Positions 6,427 to 13,616 are shown, counted from the stretch's first letter. The stretch is 17,200 nucleotides of DNA from Bacteroidaceae bacterium (GCA_900769765.1 CAAGHW010000055.1:1-17200); one strand, 5' to 3'. Notes: generated by a model from the sequence alone, not told the origin. Made by a program: numbers and translations.

Positions 6427-7301
6427 GTTGTTTTGTTATTATGGTAATTTATAATTGCTTTCTTACAGTTTTCCATAAGCCATTTCGGTGTGGATGTGGC
6501 ACCGCAGATGCCTATGGATTCGATGTTCTCTGTGAGTGTGAAGTCAATGTCTTCAGGGGCCTCTATCTGATAAACATTCGGGTTTACCTTTTTACACTCA
6601 TTGTAGAGAATTTTTCCGTTTGAACTCTTCTTGCCACAGACAAAGAATATCAGTTGGTGCGATTTTGCAAATTCTCCTATACCGTTCATGCGGTTGGCAA
6701 CCTGTCCGCAAACGGTGTTGAACGATTCGCATCTTCTGCCGTCGTCTATCCGCTCCTTTATGGCTGCGACAATCTCCTTGTAGCCTTCGAGTGACTTTGT
6801 TGTCTGTGAATAGATGTATGTATCTTTCTCTTTTGATATGCGGTCGAGCTGTCCTGTGTTTTCTATGACAATGGCTTCGCCGTGTGTCTGTCCTACAAGT
6901 CCTAAAACCTCGGCATGTCCGGCCTGTCCGTGTATTATTATCTGTCTCTCCTCGCCTTCGGTCTCTTGCCACATCTTTTTTATGCGTTGCTGCAGCTTCA
7001 GCACAACAGGGCATGTGGCATCTATTATCTCGAGATTGTTTCTTCGGGCTATGTCGTATGTCTGTGGCGGCTCACCGTGTGCGCGTAACAGAACTTTGGC
7101 ATTATGTAGGTTGCAGTATGTCGCGTGGTCTATGGTTACAAGTCCCATGCGCTTGAGACGGTCACACTCTATGCTATTGTGGACAATGTCGCCAAGGCAG
7201 TAGAGCGTACCTCCTTTCTCCAACTCTTCTTCGGCTTTTTTTATGGCTGTGGTGACACCGAAGCAGAATCCTGAATGTTCGTCAATCTCAATGTTTAACA
7301 T
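6423..7301 (-). CDS. ispH: 4-hydroxy-3-methylbut-2-enyl diphosphate reductase (IspH/LytB)
   Basis: This is the last enzyme of the MEP isoprenoid pathway. It is a [4Fe-4S] reductase converting HMBPP to IPP and DMAPP. From the ATG at 7301 it is 292 residues and carries the three cluster cysteines expected: C13 in SGFCFGV, C97 in DATCPVV and C198 in NTVCGQ. The substrate-site residues RAHGEPP (H75), HGQAGHAEVLG (E131 equivalent of the catalytic Glu), KSSNG and CGATSTP are present. An earlier TTG (7337) would add 12 residues not seen in the family, so 7301 is preferred; it overlaps the end of cmk by seven bases. The IPP/DMAPP it makes feeds the polyprenyl synthase encoded at 10073-11047. Confidence 0.95.
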   Translation of the reverse strand: MLNIEIDEHSGFCFGVTTAIKKAEEELEKGGTLYCLGDIVHNSIECDRLKRMGLVTIDHATYCNLHNAKVLLRAHGEPPQTYDIARRNNLEIIDATCPVVLKLQQRIKKMWQETEGEERQIIIHGQAGHAEVLGLVGQTHGEAIVIENTGQLDRISKEKDTYIYSQTTKSLEGYKEIVAAIKERIDDGRRCESFNTVCGQVANRMNGIGEFAKSHQLIFFVCGKKSSNGKILYNECKKVNPNVYQIEAPEDIDFTLTENIESIGICGATSTPKWLMENCKKAIINYHNNKTT

Positions 7302-7987
7302 TCTGTTGTCAATTTGTTGAATACTTCTATGAGCCAATTCATCTGCTCTTCGCGTGTGAGGTTGCTGTTGTCGAGCAGCAACGCATCTTCGGCCTTCTTC
7401 AGGGGGCTTACCTCGCGTGTCTGGTCCAGGTGGTCGCGTTGCAGCACATTCTCGAGTATCTCGTTGAAATCGGCCTTGTCGCCGCGTGCTGTAAGTTCGT
7501 CATATCTGCGTTGTGCGCGTACCTCGGCCGATGCTGTCACAAAAACTTTCATCTCGGCATTGGGGAATACGGTTGTTCCTATGTCGCGGCCATCCATTAC
7601 TATTCCTTTGGCTTTTCCCATTTCGCGTTGGCGGTCGACCATCTCTTCGCGTACGAAGTCGAGTGTTGCCACCTGGCTTACAAGGCGTGACACTTCGAGT
7701 GAACGTATCTCGTGCTCGACGTTTGTGCCGTTAAGGAATGTAACGGAATTCTTTGTCTCCGGGTCTACTTCAAAAGTAATATGTATATCTTTGATTCTTG
7801 CACGGAGAGCTTCTGTGTCTATTTTCGCTCCGTCAACAAGGTTGTTCTGCATACAATAGAGTGCTGTTGCACGATACATGGCTCCGCTATCGAAATATAG
7901 ATAACCGATGTTGCGTGCCAATGCTTTTGCCATTGTGCTTTTTCCGCATGACGAAAATCCGTCAATGGCTATGATGATTTTTTTCAT
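7295..7987 (-). CDS. cmk: Cytidylate kinase
   Basis: This cytoplasmic NMP kinase phosphorylates CMP and dCMP at the expense of ATP. From the ATG at 7987 the protein is 230 residues, starting directly with the P loop (IAIDGFSSCGKSTMAKALA). Also visible are LYFDSGAMYRATALY for nucleotide monophosphate binding, the CMP-kinase insert domain with EIRSLEVSRLVSQVA, GIVMDGRDIGTTVFPNAEMKVFVTAS, and the lid-region RAQRRYDEL with RDHLDQTREVSPLKKAEDAL. In-frame starts at 8029 (ATG) and 8035 (TTG) would add up to 16 residues ahead of the conserved MKKIIIAIDG and are less likely. The gene lies 44 bases after porQ and overlaps ispH by seven. Confidence 0.95.
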   Translation of the reverse strand: MKKIIIAIDGFSSCGKSTMAKALARNIGYLYFDSGAMYRATALYCMQNNLVDGAKIDTEALRARIKDIHITFEVDPETKNSVTFLNGTNVEHEIRSLEVSRLVSQVATLDFVREEMVDRQREMGKAKGIVMDGRDIGTTVFPNAEMKVFVTASAEVRAQRRYDELTARGDKADFNEILENVLQRDHLDQTREVSPLKKAEDALLLDNSNLTREEQMNWLIEVFNKLTTEC

Positions 7988-8031
7988 ACTTACAGATATT
8001 TTCTGTGAAGATAGTAAAAAATCTTTCATCT

Positions 8032-9009
8032 TCAAAGTGAATATGAAAGATTGAACAATAAAGAGTGTGCCGATGCGTGCATCTTGCTGTATGAGGCATT
8101 GAATTTTACCTTATAAATATTAAGGCCTGCACCGATGCTCAAACCGTCAAGGGCACTTCCTTTTACCGAGAGCTCGCGGCTTGTCCGGTAATTGTATCCC
8201 AATGATATGTTGAAGTTCTTGCCAATGAGAATGTCCGCTCCAATGATAATGTGCTTCAAAAGCAGTTCTCCGAAATTGTCTTTACTGCCGTCGGCATTGT
8301 AGAAGTCGTCGCTTTTCCATCGGTGCAGATTGTAAAGAAGTGCCGACAAACGTATCGGGGCGTGGTTGAAACCCTTTGTCAAGCCTATTTGAAAGTCCAT
8401 TGGCATTATTTCAAGCTCATCCTCGAATGCCTTTACCTGTCCGCCGAGGTTCCTTCCTGTTATTGAGAACGAAAAGTCCTTTTCGGCATTGAAGTAGTTT
8501 ATTCCAAGGTCGACTCCAAGTCCTAAGGCATACATGCTCTCATACTTTGAATATACCAGTTTGGCTGAAACACCTCCGCTCCAGCGTTCGCCAAGCAGGT
8601 AACTGTATGTGAATGCCAAATCCATGTCTTTGGCCGAGAATGTTCCTGTGTAGATGTTGTCATCGGTGTATCCATCGAACTTTCCGTAATCGACATATCG
8701 TGCAAGTACGGCTATGGAGGAGCGTTCTCCAAAGGTCTTGTTGAATGCAGCACCGCCTACATTGCAGTTGCCCATATATGACATGTATGAGATGTTTATG
8801 GTCTTGTCGCTGACATTTGCAAGAAGCGCCGGGTTGTGCATGGTGAGTGTCAAATCATCTTCGATAAGTGAAATGTTGTCACCACCGAGTGCTGCCGCAT
8901 GCGAAGAGTAGGGCAGACGCAGGAAATTGAATGCATATTCGCCACCTTGTGCCGACAATAGAAGCGGTGCAGTCAGAAATATGTAAAAAATAATATATTT
9001 GAATTTCAC
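8032..9009 (-). CDS. porQ: PorQ-family outer-membrane protein (type IX secretion system-associated)
   Basis: The product is 325 residues with a clear signal peptide (FKYIIFYIFLTAPLLLSAQ). The mature start is GGEYAFNFLRLPYSSHAAALGG, and many amphipathic beta strands ending in LLFNLSYSL indicate a beta-barrel of the PorV/PorQ type. The start is a GTG at 9009; no upstream ATG fits. The order porQ-cmk-ispH matches what I recall of the Porphyromonas gingivalis porQ locus, which supports the assignment. In species with type IX secretion, PorQ belongs to the PorU-PorV-PorQ-PorZ cell-surface attachment complex. Whether this organism has the rest of that system cannot be told here. It is the promoter-proximal gene of the operon running down to pfkA. 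Confidence 0.78.
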   Translation of the reverse strand: MKFKYIIFYIFLTAPLLLSAQGGEYAFNFLRLPYSSHAAALGGDNISLIEDDLTLTMHNPALLANVSDKTINISYMSYMGNCNVGGAAFNKTFGERSSIAVLARYVDYGKFDGYTDDNIYTGTFSAKDMDLAFTYSYLLGERWSGGVSAKLVYSKYESMYALGLGVDLGINYFNAEKDFSFSITGRNLGGQVKAFEDELEIMPMDFQIGLTKGFNHAPIRLSALLYNLHRWKSDDFYNADGSKDNFGELLLKHIIIGADILIGKNFNISLGYNYRTSRELSVKGSALDGLSIGAGLNIYKVKFNASYSKMHASAHSLLFNLSYSL

Positions 9010-9060
9010 TTTATGGATAATTTGCTTAGTTTTGCAATGCGGTTGTCGCCAATCGCTTTG

Positions 9061-9090
9061 CGAAGATAATGAATTTATTCGTTAAGTAAA
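9061..9090 (-). promoter_or_regulatory. Possible promoter of the porQ operon
   Basis: On the - strand TATCTTCG (9068-9061) resembles the TAnnTTTG -7 box and is the same octamer as the one proposed for meaB. TTTA (9090-9087) lies 18 bases upstream as an imperfect -33 box. The start of transcription would be near 9055, about 45 nt ahead of the GTG of porQ. Confidence 0.35.
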
Positions 9091-9102
9091 TAATATAATC
9101 AT

Positions 9103-9139
9103 ATAACTTTTGTTGTTATAATAACGCGGAAAAAGTTAT
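9103..9139. repeat. Nested inverted repeats of ATAAC/GTTAT between porQ and tonB
   Basis: ATAACTTTT (9103-9111) and AAAAGTTAT (9131-9139) form a perfect 9-bp inverted repeat. Inside it, GTTAT-A-ATAAC (9115-9125) forms a second palindrome with almost the same centre (9120 against 9121). This gives four ATAAC/GTTAT half sites in 37 bases. A further 8-bp inverted repeat, AATCTTTT (9162-9169) with AAAAGATT (9181-9188), lies closer to tonB. The surrounding 9010-9258 interval is AT-rich and has no gene. Confidence 0.6.
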
Positions 9140-9220
9140 TTTATGTTGCCAACTGAAAGAAAATCTTTTGAAAATTAAAAAAAAGATTGTATTTCATCGT
9201 GTGTATTGAAAAATATTGTT

Positions 9221-9228
9221 TATTTTTG
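9221..9228 (+). promoter_or_regulatory. Probable -7 box of the tonB promoter
   Basis: TATTTTTG matches TAnnTTTG exactly and would place the transcript start about 25 nt before the ATG at 9259. No clear TTTG is seen 19-21 bases upstream, so only the -7 element is called. Confidence 0.45.
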
Positions 9229-9258
9229 TCCGTTAGAAAATATATACAATTTTACGAT

Positions 9259-10008
9259 ATGAATACAGAGAAAAATCAGCAAGTTAAGAACGGTGAAAAC
9301 CGTAAATTGGAACTTGAGGTTAAGAAAAGTGCCAAAGTGAATTTGGAACAGCACTCTTTTACATGGCTGTTGATGGGTTTTGTAATTGTTTTTGCTGTTA
9401 CATTTGCAGTAGTAGAGTGGACAACATTCGAAAAGCGTGATAAGAAAGAGAAGAAGGCTCAACAGCAGGCTCTCGATATTCCTATTGATATTTTGGTGCC
9501 TTTTACAATTCCTGAGAAAAAGGTTGTTCCTCCTCCCCCCGAAGCAAAGAAGATTGTCGATATCATCGAGATTGTAGAGGATGAGGCTGAAATTGAAGAG
9601 AGCGAACTTGTTTCTATCGAGGAAATGGGTGAGGTCGTTGAGATTTCAGATAACGCCAACATCGTAGTAGAAGAGGTTGTAGAGGAAGAGCAGGTGTTCC
9701 AGGTAGTAGAGCAGCAGCCAGAGTTCCCAGGTGGTATGAAGGCCCTGATGAAGTATCTGCAGGATAATATCAGCTATCCGAGAATCTCTCGCGACAACAA
9801 CTCACAAGGTCGTTCATTTATCCGTTTTGTCGTAAATGCCGACGGTTCTATCGAGGGCGTAGAGGTGTTGAAGAGCTCGGGTGACATCTATCTTGACAAG
9901 GAAGCACAGCGCGTGGTTAGCGGCATGCCTAAGTGGTCGCCAGGTAAACAGGCCGGTAAGCCGGTACGTGTGTTCTTTACCTTGCCGGTTGTATTCCGCT
10001 TGCAGTAA
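9259..10008 (+). CDS. tonB: Energy transducer TonB
   Basis: The 249-residue protein links the inner-membrane ExbB/ExbD motor to outer-membrane TonB-dependent receptors. A short cytoplasmic N terminus (KLELEVKKSAKVNLEQ) is followed by one membrane helix (WLLMGFVIVFAVTFAVVEW, about residues 36-54). Next is a short proline patch (VVPPPPEAKK) and a long acidic spacer of about 50 residues rich in Glu and Val. The C-terminal TonB fold starts at EFPGGMKALMKYLQDNISYP and ends FFTLPVVFRLQ, with FVVNADGSIEGVEVLKSSG as its core. The ATG at 9259 is chosen; an in-frame start at 9187 lies upstream of the proposed promoter box. The gene appears monocistronic, divergent from porQ and closed by a strong terminator. 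exbB/exbD are not in the window. Confidence 0.94.
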   Translation: MNTEKNQQVKNGENRKLELEVKKSAKVNLEQHSFTWLLMGFVIVFAVTFAVVEWTTFEKRDKKEKKAQQQALDIPIDILVPFTIPEKKVVPPPPEAKKIVDIIEIVEDEAEIEESELVSIEEMGEVVEISDNANIVVEEVVEEEQVFQVVEQQPEFPGGMKALMKYLQDNISYPRISRDNNSQGRSFIRFVVNADGSIEGVEVLKSSGDIYLDKEAQRVVSGMPKWSPGKQAGKPVRVFFTLPVVFRLQ

Positions 10009-10025
10009 AAAATGTAAAATATGGG

Positions 10026-10054
10026 AAAGAGGCTGCGATGCAGCCTCTTTTTTT
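10026..10054 (+). terminator. Intrinsic terminator after tonB
   Basis: AAAGAGGCTGC (10026-10036) pairs with GCAGCCTCTTT (10040-10050) around a GAT loop, followed by TTTT; the whole T run is seven bases (10048-10054). It lies 18 bases after the tonB stop. The next gene starts only 19 bases beyond it with no clear TAnnTTTG box in between, so partial read-through or an unrecognised promoter must supply the downstream operon. Confidence 0.92.
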
Positions 10055-10072
10055 AATTAAATAAATAAAACT

Positions 10073-11047
10073 ATGTACACTTGGGAAGAACTCAGGGATA
10101 AGGTAAATGTCTTTATAGACAATTTGAAGTTTGAGAGGGAACCACACGAATTGTATGCCCCGATACGATATACGCTTGAGCAAAGCGGCAAGCGCGTACG
10201 TCCGGTATTGTTCCTTATGGCATATAATTTATATAAGGAGTGTGTCGATGCGGCTCTCTATCCGGCTGTGGCAATGGAGACATACCATAACTATACTCTT
10301 ATACATGATGATGTCATGGACCGTGCCGATATCCGTCGCGGAATGCCTACCGTATGTGCCAAGTGGGGCGATATACCGGCAATTCTCTCGGGTGATACAA
10401 TGCTTGTCCTTGCCTATGAGTTTATGGCTCATGTTCCGTCGGATAAATTGCCGGCCATGTTGGCACTCTTTACTGAAACCGCCAAACAGATTGGTGATGG
10501 ACAACAGTATGATATAGAATTTGAAACCCGTGACAATGTTGCCGAAGAGGAGTATCTCGAGATGATTCGCTTGAAGACATCGGTTCTCCTTGCTGCATCG
10601 ATGAAGTTGGGCGGAATACTTGCCGGTGCAAGTGAGGCCGATCAGGAGGCTTTGTATGCGTATGGCGAGAAGATGGGACTTGCATTCCAGTTGCAGGACG
10701 ACCTACTCGATGTTTATGCCGACCAGTCGTTGTTCGGCAAAAAGATTGGTGGCGATATCTGCTGTAACAAAAAGACATTCCTTCTTATAACTGCTTTGAA
10801 CTTGGCTTCAGCCGAGCAGTTCGCCGAGATGAAGCAATGGATGGCACAGAAGGATTTTGACGAGCAGGAGAAAATAAAATTCTTTACGGATATGTATGAC
10901 AGGCTCGGTGTAAGAGAAGTATGCGAAAAACGTATAGAGTCGCTCTTTGCCATGTGCGATGAGTATATCGACAGAATTTCTGTCGCTGATGACAAAAAGG
11001 CTAATCTTAAGGCTTTTGCAAATTCGTTGTTGAACCGTAAACTCTGA
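10073..11047 (+). CDS. Polyprenyl (trans-isoprenyl) diphosphate synthase
   Basis: This 324-residue all-helical prenyltransferase condenses IPP onto allylic diphosphates. Both metal-binding motifs are visible: DDVMD at residues 79-83 in TLIHDDVMDRADIRRG, and DDLLD at 209-213 in AFQLQDDLLDVYAD. GKRVRP (IPP binding, about 39-44), GDGQQYDIEFE and KTSVLLAASMKLG are also present. The first motif lacks the two-residue insert of bacterial FPP synthases, and a Tyr lies five residues before it. By the known rules for this family, that bulky residue favours a short product such as GGPP over C40-C50 chains; this is inference. Codons run straight into the next gene with five bases between. It is the first gene of the 10073-15750 operon and would use IPP/DMAPP from the IspH encoded nearby. 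Confidence 0.9.
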   Translation: MYTWEELRDKVNVFIDNLKFEREPHELYAPIRYTLEQSGKRVRPVLFLMAYNLYKECVDAALYPAVAMETYHNYTLIHDDVMDRADIRRGMPTVCAKWGDIPAILSGDTMLVLAYEFMAHVPSDKLPAMLALFTETAKQIGDGQQYDIEFETRDNVAEEEYLEMIRLKTSVLLAASMKLGGILAGASEADQEALYAYGEKMGLAFQLQDDLLDVYADQSLFGKKIGGDICCNKKTFLLITALNLASAEQFAEMKQWMAQKDFDEQEKIKFFTDMYDRLGVREVCEKRIESLFAMCDEYIDRISVADDKKANLKAFANSLLNRKL

Positions 11048-11052
11048 TTTCC

Positions 11053-11760
11053 ATGCCGTATCGTCGATTGCCCAAGACTGACCAGGCTCGTATACGTGCT
11101 TTGAAGGCTGCCGTAGAGAGCAGTACAAAGAATGGCGTATATACCAATGTGCTGTCGCACAACACTTATTATCGTGCAAAGGATTTTCTTGAGCGTTTTT
11201 CGCGTGAGGTAGCGCTATATCGTCGTTGTGTGGGCGAACAATCGTCGAAAAGGGGCAACAAGGAGTATGATGCTGCATTGAAAAAGGCGCGAATGTATGT
11301 ATCTCATTTCATACAGGTGCTCAGCATGTCTATTATGCGTGGAGAAATTGCACGCAACAAACGTCCTTATTACGGTTTGCCCCAGGATGAGGATACTACC
11401 CCGAATCTTTTCTCGGAGTCATCGGTGCTTGAATGGGGCGTGAAGATAATCGAAGGTGAACGTCGTCGTCAAAGCGAAGGCGGTATTCCCATCTATAATC
11501 CCACTATGGGTCGCGTCTCTGTTGTCTTTGAGATTTTCAAAGGTATGTATGAGAAGCAGCATGCGCTCCAGCAGCGTACAAACGATGCTCTGCGCAACAT
11601 ATCCGATATGCGCTTCGAGGCCGACGAGATAATATTCGATGCCTGGGGCGAAATAGAAAAGACTTTTTCTGCGTTTCAGGGCGAGGAGCGTCTGAAGAAA
11701 TGTGCCGAATACGGAGTCATATATTACGACCGCCCGGACCGTAAAAAGGATAAGGAATAA
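11053..11760 (+). CDS. Conserved Bacteroidota protein of unknown function
   Basis: This protein has 235 residues, no signal peptide and no membrane segment, so it is probably cytoplasmic. Composition is strongly charged and helical, with a basic N terminus (MPYRRLPKTDQARIRALKAA) and a very basic/acidic mixed C terminus (DRPDRKKDKE). The middle holds a SHFIQVLSMSIMRGEI helix, a YYGLPQDED loop and an EGGIPIYNPTMGRVSV segment that looks like a small conserved beta hairpin. The C-terminal third is a likely coiled coil. I recognise its general look as a conserved hypothetical of Bacteroidota genomes but know of no assigned role and see no catalytic motif. It sits five bases after the polyprenyl synthase, and its stop overlaps the tatD ATG by one base, so it is co-translated with core genes. 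Confidence 0.85.
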   Translation: MPYRRLPKTDQARIRALKAAVESSTKNGVYTNVLSHNTYYRAKDFLERFSREVALYRRCVGEQSSKRGNKEYDAALKKARMYVSHFIQVLSMSIMRGEIARNKRPYYGLPQDEDTTPNLFSESSVLEWGVKIIEGERRRQSEGGIPIYNPTMGRVSVVFEIFKGMYEKQHALQQRTNDALRNISDMRFEADEIIFDAWGEIEKTFSAFQGEERLKKCAEYGVIYYDRPDRKKDKE

Positions 11761-12545
11761 TGGAATTTGTTGATACTCATACCCATCTTTTTGTTTCCGA
11801 ATTCGGGGAAGATAGAGACAGTGTCGTGCGACGTGCTGTAGAGGCCGGTGTAAAGAGGTTGTGTCTCCCCTCTATAACCGATGAATCGCTCCCTGCGATT
11901 ATGGATATGTGCGAAACTTATCCCGGAATCTGTTTTCCCATGATAGGTCTTCATCCTACTGAGCTCGGCGATGATTATAAGGCTACGCTTGAACGCTTGT
12001 ATGGTCGTCTTAAAAGTGACAGCCGTTATATTGCCGTAGGTGAGGTTGGCATTGATCTGTATTGGGATGATACACGCAAAAAGGATCAGATTGATGCTTT
12101 CTGCACTCAGATAGAGTGGGCTGCAGAGTTGGGATTGCCTTTGGCTATCCATTCCCGCAATGCTTTCGACGAATTGTATGATGTGATGGACTCATATCGC
12201 GGCAGGGGGCTTACAGGTGTCTTTCACTGTTTCTCGGGTAGTGAAGAGGAAGCGCGGAAGCTTCTTTCGTTCGACGGTTTCTATTTGGGTATCGGTGGTG
12301 TTGTTACATATAAGAAATCGACGCTTCCGTCGGTGCTCGAGAGTGTTCCGTTGGAAAGAATTGTGCTTGAGACCGATTCTCCGTATCTGCCGCCTGTGCC
12401 TTTCAGGGGCAAAAGAAATGAAAGCGCGTATGTGCCTCATATCGCGGAATTCCTGTCTGGTGTATATGGCTGTTCTGTTGATGACGTGGCAAGAGTGACG
12501 ACATCGAATGCTTGTAAACTTTTTCCGAAATTGACTGAGATATGA
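11760..12545 (+). CDS. TatD-family metal-dependent hydrolase (DNase-like)
   Basis: This 261-residue amidohydrolase-fold TIM barrel belongs to the TatD/YcfH family. Metal ligands are all in place: FVDTHTH (H7 and H9), the GLHPTE His, GEVGIDLYWD (bridging Glu), LAIHSRNAFDE, GVFHCFSGS and LETDSPYLPP (Asp). Characterised relatives are Mg-dependent 3'-5' exonucleases or deoxyribonucleases. The exact in vivo substrate of this member is not shown by the sequence, so no YcfH/TatD symbol is given. Its ATG shares one base with the stop of the preceding gene (TAATG), and its stop overlaps the DAHP synthase start by four bases (ATGA). This puts it within a translationally coupled operon. Confidence 0.93.
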   Translation: MEFVDTHTHLFVSEFGEDRDSVVRRAVEAGVKRLCLPSITDESLPAIMDMCETYPGICFPMIGLHPTELGDDYKATLERLYGRLKSDSRYIAVGEVGIDLYWDDTRKKDQIDAFCTQIEWAAELGLPLAIHSRNAFDELYDVMDSYRGRGLTGVFHCFSGSEEEARKLLSFDGFYLGIGGVVTYKKSTLPSVLESVPLERIVLETDSPYLPPVPFRGKRNESAYVPHIAEFLSGVYGCSVDDVARVTTSNACKLFPKLTEI

Positions 12546-13609
12546 TTCTTGAAAAAATAGATATATTCGAAAATTCTGTTTTACCGCTGGTGATAGCCGG
12601 GCCTTGCAGTGCGGAAAGCGAGGAGCAGGTGATGGCTGTCGCTTCGGAACTTAAAGACAAAGGTGTTACACTCTTTCGTGCGGGAGTGTGGAAGCCTCGT
12701 ACCCGTCCAGGGTGTTTTGAGGGTATCGGGCAAGAGGCTCTGCGATGGTTGCAGCGAGTAAAGTGTGAATTGAATATGCCTGTCGCGACAGAGGTAGCTA
12801 CGGCTGTCCATGTAGAGCAGGCTCTCGCCGCAGGTGTCGATTTGCTGTGGATAGGTGCGCGCACTACTGCCAATCCTTTTGCTGTGCAGGAGATTGCCGA
12901 TGCCTTGCGTGGCGTGGAGGTTCCTGTACTTGTTAAGAATCCTGTCAATCCCGATGTCGATTTGTGGATTGGTGCTTTCGAGCGTCTTTATAATGCCGGA
13001 GTAAAGCGCCTTGGCGCGATACATCGCGGTTTTTCGGCTTATGGCGAGAAGTTCTACCGTAATGCTCCGCAATGGCAGTTGCCTTTGGAGTTCCGCCGTC
13101 GTATGGGTGATATACCCATGATTTGCGACCCGAGTCATATAGGCGGTAAACGCGAACTTGTGCTGTCGTTGTCCCAACAGGCTCTGGACCTTAATTTTGA
13201 TGGTCTTATGATAGAGACCCATTGTAATCCGGTGTGTGCCTTAAGTGATGCGCGCCAACAGGTTACCCCCGATGAACTCGCAACCATTTTGGCGAAGCTG
13301 GTGCGCCGTTCGTCCGATAGTGTAAATGCCGATTTCAGTTCCTATCGTAATTGTCTTGATGAGATTGACGACAAGTTGATGGAGCTTCTTGTAAAGCGTA
13401 TGGCAGTATCGCGTGAGATCGGTGTGGTGAAACGTGAAAAGGGGTTGACGGTTTTTCAGCCCTTCCGATATAAAGAGACCATTGAACGATATACAAGATA
13501 TTGCAGCGACAGCGAAATTGATATAGAGGCCGTCAAGAGTATATTTGAGGCGGTGCATTCTGAAAGTATACGTCAGCAGCTGAAGGTTGTAAATGAAGGC
13601 AATGAGTGA
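12542..13609 (+). CDS. Bifunctional DAHP synthase (type I-beta) / chorismate mutase (AroQ type)
   Basis: This 355-residue fusion joins the first step of the shikimate pathway (PEP + erythrose-4-phosphate to DAHP) to the branch toward Phe/Tyr (chorismate to prephenate). Residues ~14-260 are the KDSA-like DAHP synthase barrel. It has VIAGPCSAES, RAGVWKPRTRPG, TEVATAVHVEQA, LWIGARTT, VLVKNPVNPD, IHRGFSAYG, ICDPSHIGGKR and IETHCNP, carrying the metal Cys, His, Glu and Asp. Residues ~265-350 form an AroQ chorismate mutase helix bundle with the basic residues of YRNCLDEIDDKLMELLVKR, GVVKREKG and PFRYKETIER, and a final ESIRQQ. The mutase domain in such fusions often serves as the prephenate/chorismate-sensing allosteric unit. 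The other aromatic genes usually grouped with this fusion are not in the window. ATGA overlap with tatD-family gene. Confidence 0.94.
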   Translation: MILEKIDIFENSVLPLVIAGPCSAESEEQVMAVASELKDKGVTLFRAGVWKPRTRPGCFEGIGQEALRWLQRVKCELNMPVATEVATAVHVEQALAAGVDLLWIGARTTANPFAVQEIADALRGVEVPVLVKNPVNPDVDLWIGAFERLYNAGVKRLGAIHRGFSAYGEKFYRNAPQWQLPLEFRRRMGDIPMICDPSHIGGKRELVLSLSQQALDLNFDGLMIETHCNPVCALSDARQQVTPDELATILAKLVRRSSDSVNADFSSYRNCLDEIDDKLMELLVKRMAVSREIGVVKREKGLTVFQPFRYKETIERYTRYCSDSEIDIEAVKSIFEAVHSESIRQQLKVVNEGNE

Positions 13610-13616
13610 ATTTGTA

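Noticed and set aside
7302..7337. Upstream TTG start for IspH
   Set aside because: The 12 extra residues precede the conserved start region and deepen the overlap with cmk. The ATG at 7301 fits family length and cysteine spacing.
9187..9258. N-terminal extension of TonB by 24 residues
   Set aside because: The extension is encoded upstream of and through the proposed -7 box, and the normal TonB N terminus begins at the ATG at 9259.
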